Virus record (IMG/VR): IMGVR_UViG_3300030382_002760
Location: 1 to 41,273 of that record
Length of the DNA stretch: 41,273 nucleotides
Reading direction: 5' to 3' (one strand)
Origin: a virus
In this document: in pieces, positions 34,208 through 40,354 of the stretch
How positions within the stretch are numbered: position 1 is the stretch's first letter
How the letters are laid out: each line of letters begins with the position of its first letter
Program-made: the position numbers and the translations under genes
Notes under the pieces: model-generated
Seen by the model: the letters and a program-made list of their open reading frames with translations, nothing else
What the model was told of the DNA's origin: nothing
Database searches by the model: none

Positions 34208-34654
34208 TTAGGCTCTTCGCAGGTTTCTCTCAACTTGCTGTTGAGTAGATGGTGCCCTATTAGCCAGTCGATACAAGAACCTGACATGTTTACGGTCTGT
34301 TGTCCTATCTTTAGGATCAAGCTCTGACTTAATCACAGTACCATCTAGTGTCATGTTGTACAGAGCAGGAGCTACAGAGTTATGCTTGACATGAGCAGGT
34401 AATTTCCTCTCAACCTCCTTTGAACTAACATAATCGGGCATGGTTTCCATAGCACCCACTACTGCCTTACACACCTCACCTTTACCTGCTTGAGGTAGGA
34501 ACGATGCTTCTTTCCTAGATGTTGGAGTCGTCTTACCTGTTAACTCCTCCAACAGTTTGATTTGAGCATTCAAAGTTAATAATTTAAAATTAACTTTATC
34601 CCTATCAAACTCCAATGATGTTCTCAACGTCTTAAGTTTCTCTCGTAAATTCAT
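34208..34654 (-). CDS. Coiled-coil plus winged-helix-like protein
   Basis: 148 residues. The first 40 residues form a charged helix (REKLKTLRTSLEFDRDKVNFKLLTLN). From about 60 to 125 the order of helices and a wing-like SELDPKDRTTDRKHVRFLYRL suggest a winged-helix domain. The C-terminus is basic (QQQVERNLRRA). This layout suits a regulator or DNA-binding partner. It follows the SWIM gene by one base. Confidence 0.5.
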   Translation of the reverse strand: MNLREKLKTLRTSLEFDRDKVNFKLLTLNAQIKLLEELTGKTTPTSRKEASFLPQAGKGEVCKAVVGAMETMPDYVSSKEVERKLPAHVKHNSVAPALYNMTLDGTVIKSELDPKDRTTDRKHVRFLYRLANRAPSTQQQVERNLRRA

Positions 34655-34655
34655 A

Positions 34656-35012
34656 CTATCTCCTCGTTTGAATCTCTTCCAAAATATCCTCAGCAGTACA
34701 CATAGACTCGTACCCTGCCCAGTTTTTGAGTTCTACTATGTGCTTGCATGGATCTTTGAAAGGATTGATTAGATTCTTCGGTCTACCTATGGTGAAATCT
34801 GGGCAGGTGCAGAGTATCAAAACTGTATCTTTTAGAAGTGTTACTAGCTCACTAGGGTTTTCATGGACAGTGATGTAATACTTACTCTTTATACTTCCCC
34901 ATGAATCCTTGAATGTAGTCTCATAACACTTTACTAAGTTATTTCCTAGCTTCTGGAACTGCATGGTGCTCCTCTCTACTGTAGATACTGGTATCTTTGT
35001 ACTTAGTCTCAT
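34656..35012 (-). CDS. SWIM zinc-finger protein
   Basis: 118 residues from ATG 35012 (or 102 from ATG 34964; both have acceptable ribosome sites). C68-x-C70 and C89-x-H91 (CTC and PCKH), 18 residues apart, make the CxCx(n)CxH pattern of the SWIM finger, a zinc-binding domain that often binds DNA or proteins. The N-terminal half is a small beta domain (YYITVHENPSE). The gene overlaps the preceding stop as ATGA. Confidence 0.75.
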   Translation of the reverse strand: MRLSTKIPVSTVERSTMQFQKLGNNLVKCYETTFKDSWGSIKSKYYITVHENPSELVTLLKDTVLILCTCPDFTIGRPKNLINPFKDPCKHIVELKNWAGYESMCTAEDILEEIQTRR

Positions 35013-35200
35013 TCCTCTCCCATCATTTGACTATTGGTTGTTACTAGATGAATAGCTCTACTATATAACTTCATTCTCATTAGCATAGTAGCTTTAGGTT
35101 TCATCATCATAGACATACGATGCAGTTTACTAGAGATCTTCACCAGTCTATTCAGACTATGCCCATCTACTAGATAATACTCATCAGCTTCAAACTTCAC
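35009..35200 (-). CDS. Small basic hypothetical protein
   Basis: 63 residues, Met/Lys-rich (MSMMMKPKATMLMRMK), probably helical. It starts four bases over the previous stop and ends over the SWIM gene start. The N-terminal part FEADEYYLVDGHSLNRL is acidic and could be a binding segment. No motif is recognised. Confidence 0.45.
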   Translation of the reverse strand: MKFEADEYYLVDGHSLNRLVKISSKLHRMSMMMKPKATMLMRMKLYSRAIHLVTTNSQMMGEE

Positions 35201-35580
35201 AGTGCTACCAACCTTGTTACTGATTGGATGTTACCGTTAATATCCCTCAATGCTGTTGGTCCTGTATCAGGACAGTAGAACCGTGAGTACACTCCATACT
35301 TCTCAAGCTTCTGGAAATGTCTCATAGCCTCCAACACTAGAGAGCTTACAATGAAATGTGATCCTAATTTATCTATGTTAGGGGGTATAAACAGTTGTCC
35401 GAACTGTCTCTTAACTACAGTTATATCTACTCCTTCCGTTGTATTTAAATAAACATCATGAACCTTATCAAAATTCACTCTAGCTATCGAGCCAGAGGGT
35501 TCAAGCACTATTTCTTGATTATTTCCCCAGATATTCAAGGTGTGGGGGATTAGGTTCACTAACTTCGCTGGTACTTTCAT
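35197..35580 (-). CDS. Small beta-rich protein at the end of the ubiquitin-like cassette
   Basis: 127 residues. The opening LVNLIPHTLNIWG...EIVLEPSGSIARV resembles a widespread phage and bacterial small-protein pattern (NLTPH... PSG.VARV) of unknown function. The rest alternates strands and short helices, with a single Cys (YCPDTG). It starts with AAGGAG seven bases upstream and overlaps the E1-like gene by 62 bases. Its place directly after the cassette makes it a candidate substrate, adaptor or specificity factor. Confidence 0.55.
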   Translation of the reverse strand: MKVPAKLVNLIPHTLNIWGNNQEIVLEPSGSIARVNFDKVHDVYLNTTEGVDITVVKRQFGQLFIPPNIDKLGSHFIVSSLVLEAMRHFQKLEKYGVYSRFYCPDTGPTALRDINGNIQSVTRLVAL

Positions 35581-36244
35581 CGTTCTCCTTCCATAACACT
35601 GTCCGTGTACCAGTATGGTAGATTATTTCCCTACATAGAGTACCCTCTCTTAGAAAGCGGGCTATAGCCTCGGCAATTAGGGAACCTATAGCAAACCCTA
35701 CATAGACTACTTGCTGTCCAGTACACGGTAACGTTGAGCTATTCCTATCGTCATGCCACATGGTCTCCCAATACACCTGATGCCGAGGCTTCTGCGGTAC
35801 TAAGGTATAGAGCTTTATTAACTCACCTCCTAACCTACCATCAATGATTAGAGAGACCTCATTTCTACGTCTACAGTTTTCAAATATTACCTGTCGTGAT
35901 GCCATCGAGTCAACAGCAGCTACTACTATACCGCTCAGTTCTGTGTGATTATTCACTTTCTCTGTAGTGGAGCGTATATCTGTATCACCTACTACATCCT
36001 TAAGCATAGTCTCCAGTGTCAGTGCTTTGTATGATCCTATATTCCTAGGTCCATACAGTTGACAGCCCACATTCTCCTCTTCAACTACATCATCATCCCA
36101 TAGCCTCAACTTATCTAGACCCATCTTAGCTAGGCACAATGCAGTCCATGATCCGATACCCCCACACCCTACGATGTGGACAGGGGGGTTAGACATGAGA
36201 CCAGGGTTGTAGAAATCCAAGCTCCGTGAATTCATCATCATCAT
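35519..36244 (-). CDS. E1/ThiF-like adenylating enzyme
   Basis: 241 residues from ATG 36244, chosen for GAGGAGG nine bases upstream (the frame is open from ATG 36271). The Rossmann nucleotide loop is GCGGIG (26-31), followed by DDD at 50-52, NVGCQ at 58-62 where ThiF/MoeB have N-x-x-R-Q, D112 in AAVDSMASR, and the probable catalytic Cys174 in LPCTGQQ with the following GSLIAEAIARFL helix. The enzyme should adenylate the ubiquitin-like C-terminus and pass it on as a thioester. It lies after the JAMM gene (overlap of 56 bases). Confidence 0.88.
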   Translation of the reverse strand: MMMMNSRSLDFYNPGLMSNPPVHIVGCGGIGSWTALCLAKMGLDKLRLWDDDVVEEENVGCQLYGPRNIGSYKALTLETMLKDVVGDTDIRSTTEKVNNHTELSGIVVAAVDSMASRQVIFENCRRRNEVSLIIDGRLGGELIKLYTLVPQKPRHQVYWETMWHDDRNSSTLPCTGQQVVYVGFAIGSLIAEAIARFLREGTLCREIIYHTGTRTVLWKENDESTSEVSEPNPPHLEYLGK

Positions 36245-36878
36245 CAGTAATTTCCTCCTCGATTGGTTCATCCTTGGTTAGAAACTTCGACCCGTCTGCC
36301 AGATAATACTCCGTAATTCTACTCCCCTTCTTTTTCTTCCAAGTACATCTATCACTAAATTCACTGTAAGAATTAACACCCCGATTACTATATAGTCTCC
36401 TTTCTACCTTTTCTTCTACCTCTTTGCGTACCTTCTCAATGGCATCCTCAGTAGTAATCACTCTTGTAGTTACATCCTGTCTCATAGGTATGGGGACAGC
36501 AGTATCCACTCTCCCTATCATAGACCCGTATACATTCACTTCAATGGACACGAACCAGTCATAAAAGTTAAGTAAGGCTTCAATAGCCTCCTCGTCCTGA
36601 CCTGACCAAAAGGTACTATTCTTCCCATGACTGTGCCAGAACAATTTCAACTTCTCCTTCTGCTCGTCATTGAGTTCGGCTATTAACTTATACAACCCCT
36701 CGGTTATATCGGCTGATCCCACGCATGCTTCCTGTTCCACCAGGATTACATCATCTACAAAGATATGTTCATCTTCAATAGTGACATACCCCAGTCCACC
36801 TACCTCACCACTATATGGTTCAGCGGCATGGGCATAGGCCATTAACTTCTCATACACTTCAGTTCTTAAACAGATCAT
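36189..36878 (-). CDS. JAMM/MPN+ isopeptidase-like protein
   Basis: 229 residues. E25 in GEVGGLG and H82-x-H84-x7-S92-x2-D95 (WHSHG...SGQD) are the full catalytic zinc set of JAMM proteases, which remove ubiquitin-like proteins from targets. The domain covers about 1-150; a charged C-terminal region follows (EKVRKEVEEKVERRLY) and ends in an acidic stretch (EEEITDDDDEFTE). It overlaps the E2-like gene by four bases and the E1 gene by 56. Because the ubiquitin-like protein already ends in AG, deconjugation is more likely than precursor processing. Confidence 0.9.
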   Translation of the reverse strand: MICLRTEVYEKLMAYAHAAEPYSGEVGGLGYVTIEDEHIFVDDVILVEQEACVGSADITEGLYKLIAELNDEQKEKLKLFWHSHGKNSTFWSGQDEEAIEALLNFYDWFVSIEVNVYGSMIGRVDTAVPIPMRQDVTTRVITTEDAIEKVRKEVEEKVERRLYSNRGVNSYSEFSDRCTWKKKKGSRITEYYLADGSKFLTKDEPIEEEITDDDDEFTELGFLQPWSHV

Positions 36879-37945
36879 AAGTTTTCCTCTCTCTCTCTTT
36901 CACATTCATTACATTCACAGTCCTCGTCATAATCTCCTTCACCGTGACCGTCCCTTTCAAATTGCTCGTGATAATCCTCCTGCATTATTTGGGTGTTGCG
37001 TTTATAGGTATCAGGATTCTTGAACCTCAATGGTTCACCCCATCTATTCATAGTCGAAACAAAGGGAGCACCACTCGGATACCATACCTCTAGGAATCCT
37101 ATGCATGTAGAGATTATTCCACATAGGTTCCAGTTCTTATTCATATCCATTACAATAGTAGCTAGGTTGCCCCAACAGGGCTGACCAGACATGGATACAT
37201 GGGGATGGCAGAAGCCTTCTAAGATAGGGTGGTATCTAGCGGTGACTCGGTTCATGGTTATATCCAAGTTCTCCTTAGCGAGATCAATGGATACTCGAAT
37301 AGATCCTAGATTCCTATAGTCACAAATGATTGGTTTCAATACTACATCTAGAAATCTATCCTCTCTGATTGAGACAGATCTAACCTTCTTTAATTTGTAG
37401 ATTCTCTCTATCTCATTCTCTATATTTACTTCTATCTGCTCTTTCTGTAACTCCAACAGTTTGACGGTAGTTACGGCTAGATTCCTTTCATTGATACGGA
37501 TACATTCGTAACTGCTGGTAATGGACTCTTCATACCTTCTTATTTCCTGCCTACATTCCTCCGTAATTCTAGCCTGTCGTGTTGCTATCCTTCTTTCAAT
37601 AGGAGCAAGGTTCATGAAGTTTATGGCCTTACTTATCATGTCCACTAAATCTCTATTTCTTTCCTCGCTTTCTTCCCCTATATAGATAGTATGACTATCA
37701 GGATTAGCGGAGATGTCTGTCCCTGTATTAGGGACAAACTGTCCGTAGTCATGGGGATATCCAACGTGCAGTATTTTTGTTAACACTTGAGGATAAATAC
37801 CCTGCTCCTCTTGTAACCTACCATACTCTAGGTCTGTATTGTCAGGCATGACAGGTCGATAGAGGAGGGGGCCATGCTTTTCAGTCACAGCCCCCAACAC
37901 AGCGGCACTCACCCCACAACGATAATCAAGGCGTGAGTACAACAT
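36875..37945 (-). CDS. E2-like ubiquitin-conjugating-type protein
   Basis: 356 residues. The segment GFCHPHVSMSGQPCWGN (244-260) carries the E2 signature: HP(N/H) followed by SG and the active-site Cys, here Cys257, with a following W and hydrophobic helix (GIISTCIGFLEVW) and PSGAP. The preceding 200 residues hold an N-terminal domain (1-90), a coiled coil (about 110-190) and strands that could form the E2 sheet. The C-terminus is acidic with CECNEC. Most E2s are about 150 residues, so the extra N-terminal region may recognise substrates. A copy of the 17-bp palindrome lies in the coding region. Confidence 0.75.
   Translation of the reverse strand: MLYSRLDYRCGVSAAVLGAVTEKHGPLLYRPVMPDNTDLEYGRLQEEQGIYPQVLTKILHVGYPHDYGQFVPNTGTDISANPDSHTIYIGEESEERNRDLVDMISKAINFMNLAPIERRIATRQARITEECRQEIRRYEESITSSYECIRINERNLAVTTVKLLELQKEQIEVNIENEIERIYKLKKVRSVSIREDRFLDVVLKPIICDYRNLGSIRVSIDLAKENLDITMNRVTARYHPILEGFCHPHVSMSGQPCWGNLATIVMDMNKNWNLCGIISTCIGFLEVWYPSGAPFVSTMNRWGEPLRFKNPDTYKRNTQIMQEDYHEQFERDGHGEGDYDEDCECNECEREREENL
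37719..37735. repeat. Dispersed 17-bp palindrome, copy 3 (in the E2-like gene)
   Basis: GTCCCT GTATT AGGGAC lies inside the reading frame of the E2-like gene, encoding part of VPNTGT. The arms are the same as in the intergenic copies. Coding constraint may explain the arms, so this copy is weaker evidence for function. Confidence 0.65.
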
Positions 37946-37952
37946 GCGTTAT

Positions 37953-38195
37953 TTACCCCGCTTTAACTTGAGGAACCACAGTCACTTCGTCCTTATCTGC
38001 AACTGTCGTACTATCCAGTTGAGAGTTCGGGACAACCTCACCGTTATGCCTCACTTGAATGTCCCCGGTGATCTTGATCTTCCCATTAAGAACATCAACG
38101 ATGGTACCGTTTTCATCTCGAAGGGTCACGGGACCACTCTTGGCTTGATTAGTAGCGATTGTAAGTTCTACTACTTTCTGATTCTCAATAATCAT
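37953..38195 (-). CDS. ThiS/ubiquitin-like beta-grasp protein
   Basis: 80 residues from ATG 38195 (GGAG ten bases upstream; the frame is also open further up). The C-terminal half (VRHNGEVVPNSQLDSTTVADKDEVTVVPQVKAG) has the ThiS/MoaD order: strand, NGEVVP turn, a helix or loop, DKDEV and a final strand. The protein ends in AG, leaving a terminal Gly free for adenylation. The N-terminal half has two strands. It is the first gene of the cassette, seven bases before the E2-like gene, and should be the modifier that the E1-like enzyme activates. Confidence 0.8.
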   Translation of the reverse strand: MIIENQKVVELTIATNQAKSGPVTLRDENGTIVDVLNGKIKITGDIQVRHNGEVVPNSQLDSTTVADKDEVTVVPQVKAG

Positions 38196-38218
38196 GTTTT
38201 TAGCACTCCTTATAAGGT

Positions 38219-38257
38219 GGGAGTATAAATTATCTATATTCAGCGTGTTACACTCCC
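38219..38257 (-). promoter_or_regulatory. Leader hairpin before the ubiquitin-like gene
   Basis: GGGAGTATAA (38219-38228, forward strand) pairs with TTACACTCCC (38248-38257), ten pairs on the minus-strand RNA with one G-U. It is followed by a CCTTATAAGG palindrome that overlaps the Shine-Dalgarno AAGGAG. It could tune translation of the cassette's first gene. No promoter is clear in the 143-base gap. Confidence 0.4.
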
Positions 38258-38338
38258 TTAACCACACTGAACGGAGCAAACATTATTTATTGTTGGGCAT
38301 CACCTCCTTCTTCACTCCAAACTATTGTGATTTGGATA

Positions 38339-38644
38339 CTACAGCCAATCATAATCCAGATCGTCCAGCTCCTGGGAAGTGAACACCCGCTTCAGTTCAG
38401 CCATTTCCAGATGCTCTCCCAGGTGTTGTTCCATCTCTGCCACTAAAAAGTCCTTGACGACATAGATGGATAGCTTGTTGTAATCAGGCCACAATACGAT
38501 ATAAGTATCCGAGCTAGGCATGATAACGGCAGATCGTTTTAGCTTTTCCAGATTAGATCCGTACTGTGTTCTGAATGTTTCTGACAGAGATTGAGCTAAA
38601 TACTGTAGGTCTTCTGTTGATGGTGTTTCTGGGAATTGTGTCAT
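38339..38644 (-). CDS. Small acidic hypothetical protein
   Basis: 101 residues with a central beta-like segment (SAVIMPSSDTYIVLWPDYNKLSIYVVKDFLV) and acidic helical ends. A good ribosome site (AAAGGAG) lies eight bases before ATG 38644. It is upstream of, and 143 bases from, the ubiquitin-like gene and may be part of the same transcript. The length and strand pattern do not match a beta-grasp fold. Function unknown. Confidence 0.5.
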   Translation of the reverse strand: MTQFPETPSTEDLQYLAQSLSETFRTQYGSNLEKLKRSAVIMPSSDTYIVLWPDYNKLSIYVVKDFLVAEMEQHLGEHLEMAELKRVFTSQELDDLDYDWL

Positions 38645-38691
38645 TGTTGCTCTCCTTTGTTGGTTTCGAGTTTGATTCTCAACTGTTTATC

Positions 38692-38832
38692 TTACCTCCC
38701 CATCACCCAAATAGACCAAGTACAGGCTCTCATTACCTCATACTGATCCTCTAGGTCATCATCTGCTTTATTAGGTGGATTAGCCTTGTACCACTCAAGA
38801 AGATACCGAGCGTATGGTTGTATGTATTTCAT
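38692..38832 (-). CDS. 46-residue hypothetical protein
   Basis: MKYIQPYARYLLEWYKANPPNK... with an acidic middle and a short hydrophobic C-terminus (SIWVMGR). AGGAGG lies three bases before ATG 38832. A short helical protein of unknown role in the cluster of small early genes. Confidence 0.4.
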   Translation of the reverse strand: MKYIQPYARYLLEWYKANPPNKADDDLEDQYEVMRACTWSIWVMGR

Positions 38833-38839
38833 GTACCTC

Positions 38840-39043
38840 CTATTTATCTGGATTAGGATAATTAAGACCCGAATCAGTAAACTTCTTATCAATCCTACTA
38901 GCAGTCATTGGCGATAACTCCAGCAGATACATCATCAACCTGAATCTCCACTCATACGGAATAGGTAGCTTCAGTATAAAGATACAGAAGGTAAGGAGTA
39001 TGATCTCAAATACTTTGAAGAAGAGGGTTATATCGCATCTCAT
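38840..39043 (-). CDS. Small membrane protein
   Basis: 67 residues with a membrane helix near the N-terminus (FFKVFEIILLTFCIFILKL). I chose ATG 39043, which overlaps the previous stop as ATGA; the frame is open further up. The C-terminus is basic and polar. It overlaps the 81-residue membrane protein by four bases, and both may act together in the envelope. Confidence 0.45.
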   Translation of the reverse strand: MRCDITLFFKVFEIILLTFCIFILKLPIPYEWRFRLMMYLLELSPMTASRIDKKFTDSGLNYPNPDK

Positions 39044-39285
39044 TTTTCGCACTCTCTCTTTCTTCTCATACGATTGAGCATCCTGAGAGTAGCGCACCAA
39101 CCGATGTTCTTTCTTCTTTGTTTGATGAGTTTTAATGGAGTAGACGGTGGGGTTTTCAATGGCGGGTAGATCTTCTGGATCACTTCCTTTGTTTTCTTGA
39201 TACGTTTCTGCTTCACATACCCTTTAACCAGTAGTACAGCCAGGATAAAGGTAAGCACACTAGCGAGAATGATAAGAACTGTCAT
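39040..39285 (-). CDS. Small membrane protein with basic tail
   Basis: 81 residues with an N-terminal hydrophobic helix (VLIILASVLTFILAVLLV, about 3-20) and a strongly basic cytoplasmic tail (KQKRIKKTKEVIQ, RMRRKRECEK). The ribosome site AAAGGAGG is strong. This pattern suits a small anchored nucleic-acid- or membrane-binding protein, and a lysis or takeover role is possible. Confidence 0.5.
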   Translation of the reverse strand: MTVLIILASVLTFILAVLLVKGYVKQKRIKKTKEVIQKIYPPLKTPPSTPLKLIKQRRKNIGWCATLRMLNRMRRKRECEK

Positions 39286-39286
39286 C

Positions 39287-39508
39287 TTAAGCCTCCTTTA
39301 CTATTTTGTTGATAAACTCATTTCTCTGGGACTCTATACGATAGTATAGACATTTCATGCAGGTCTTAGCCTCATCAGGTTGATCAATAAGCACCGAGCC
39401 AGTTGAATCACCGCAGTAGAAGAACGTACCATTTGGGGTAGCGTCCTGTACGATATGCCTGATACCTAGAATAATTATTGAATAGAATTCTTTTTCACGC
39501 CATTTCAT
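39287..39508 (-). CDS. Small Cys-containing protein
   Basis: 73 residues. Three Cys (FYCGDS and TCMKCL) could bind one metal or form a half zinc ribbon: C32 and the C50/C53 pair. A charged C-terminal helix follows (RNEFINKIVKEA). The mRNA start is preceded by a GTCCCT/AGGGAC hairpin (39530-39546) ending about 20 bases before the ATG, a possible control point after the structured RNA. Confidence 0.5.
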   Translation of the reverse strand: MKWREKEFYSIIILGIRHIVQDATPNGTFFYCGDSTGSVLIDQPDEAKTCMKCLYYRIESQRNEFINKIVKEA

Positions 39509-39529
39509 AAGTTTTCTCCTATGAAAACT

Positions 39530-39546
39530 GTCCCTAAATCAGGGAC
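39530..39546. repeat. Dispersed 17-bp palindrome, copy 4
   Basis: GTCCCT AAATC AGGGAC, forward strand. On the minus strand it forms the downstream boundary of the structured RNA region and is followed by AGTTTTC, so it could act as a weak intrinsic terminator. It is also directly upstream of the 73-residue gene's ribosome site. Confidence 0.75.
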
Positions 39547-40172
39547 AAAGTGATGAGCATTAAGGGAAGGGAAGCTATTAAGATAGGTAGGGCAATTCAG
39601 TGCCATCGTCCAAGACGGGAGGCTAGACTACCTTATCTCCTGGTCTAGCATTGAGATGATACCAGCATTTCGCCAGATTCAGGTCTCCCAACAAGGATGA
39701 AACCCCTACTTTACTAGCTTTCGCTAGAAGGCCACTCTCGAATCTGTAACCTGTCACGTTACAGTGAAGAGTCACTTCAGGGCGTGGGTGTTTTGAAGAT
39801 TAGTTAACCCTAGCTTATGCCTATGGCCCACTAGGTTAGTCTGCTACTACCTTACGGTACCTTAACCTGCTCACTCAAGAGCCAGGAACGTCAGGTATTC
39901 GGTAGAACACGCAGAACCACAGTACCCACTCATGGGAGGAGATAACCCGGCTTAACTGTCTCACTCTACCTGACTAGGTATCAGGTCATCGAGCTTACTT
40001 CCCTAAACTGTCGGTCTTGTTAGACCGCTAGTGGACTACTAGCTTAGACAGCTAAGAAACCAGCCAGGGACGGTTTATCGTAGGTCTCACGGTTTAACTT
40101 AGCTATTTGCTAAGCCCCCTGCCCACTCCCGATGCTACCTACTTGATAGCTTAAGTCAGTGATTTAGGTATT
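39547..40172 (-). ncRNA. Candidate large structured RNA (about 625 nt)
   Basis: This 626-base stretch has no convincing gene and holds at least nine hairpins (forward coordinates): 39622-39628/39643-39649, 39714-39718/39723-39727, 39745-39750/39758-39763, 39763-39767/39772-39776, 39848-39851/39856-39859, 39968-39973/39981-39986, 40012-40016/40023-40027, 40027-40032/40038-40043 and 40098-40103/40109-40114. On the minus strand two of them close GNRA tetraloops (GAAA and GUAA), which fixes the sense. A promoter lies just upstream (40221-40250), and matching hairpins bound both sides. Size and phage setting recall the ROOL and GOLLD RNA classes, but I cannot match it to either by eye. Confidence 0.7.
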
Positions 40173-40189
40173 GTCCCTAAATTAGGGAC
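40173..40189. repeat. Dispersed 17-bp palindrome, copy 5
   Basis: GTCCCTAA A TTAGGGAC, a perfect palindrome with an odd centre. It lies between the promoter at 40221 and the structured region and would form a hairpin near the 5' end of the RNA. Together with the copy at 39530 it brackets the structured region. Confidence 0.8.
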
Positions 40190-40220
40190 GTTTATTACCT
40201 AAACTACTGATTCTAAAGAT

Positions 40221-40250
40221 ATTATATCATTATTTGTTAAGGTAGTTCAA
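40221..40250 (-). promoter_or_regulatory. Sigma70-type promoter for the structured RNA
   Basis: On the minus strand: TTGAAC (40250-40245), an 18-base spacer, then TATAAT (40226-40221), which also has TGA in front for an extended -10. Transcription should begin near 40214 and run into the structured RNA, not into an ORF start. The -10 is a perfect consensus. Confidence 0.75.
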
Positions 40251-40303
40251 ATTCTAATAGGTGGGGCTGGAGTTTGACAGGGCTAGGGATGAAAAATTGA
40301 GAC

Positions 40304-40312
40304 AAAAAAAAA
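40304..40312 (-). terminator. T9 tract after the H1-like gene
   Basis: Nine A in the forward strand give a U9 tract on the minus-strand RNA about 43 bases after the stop of the H1-like gene. No GC-rich hairpin is seen directly before it, so intrinsic termination is uncertain. The interval 40190-40354 holds this tract, the promoter and one arm of the inverted repeat but no gene. Confidence 0.35.
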
Positions 40313-40330
40313 GGGGAGCGAAGGTAGGGG

Positions 40331-40344
40331 GCTGGCATGGTCTC
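40331..40344. repeat. 14-bp inverted repeat flanking the H1-like gene, left arm
   Basis: GCTGGCATGGTCTC here is the exact reverse complement of GAGACCATGCCAGC at 41006-41019 (and 46-59 in the left terminal copy). The arms bracket the H1-like gene at a distance of about 660 bases. The match ends sharply at both sides. In the mRNA the 5' and 3' ends could pair. Confidence 0.7.
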
Positions 40345-40354
40345 GATTTAAGAT

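Noticed and set aside
35009-35200. Reading the Met-rich small ORF as part of the ubiquitin-like cassette
   Set aside because: It sits after the cassette with overlap on both sides, but no motif ties it to conjugation, so it is listed only as a small gene.
39640-39740. Possible tRNA within the structured region
   Set aside because: Some hairpins are tRNA-sized, but I found no cloverleaf with the T-loop sequence and acceptor stem on either strand.
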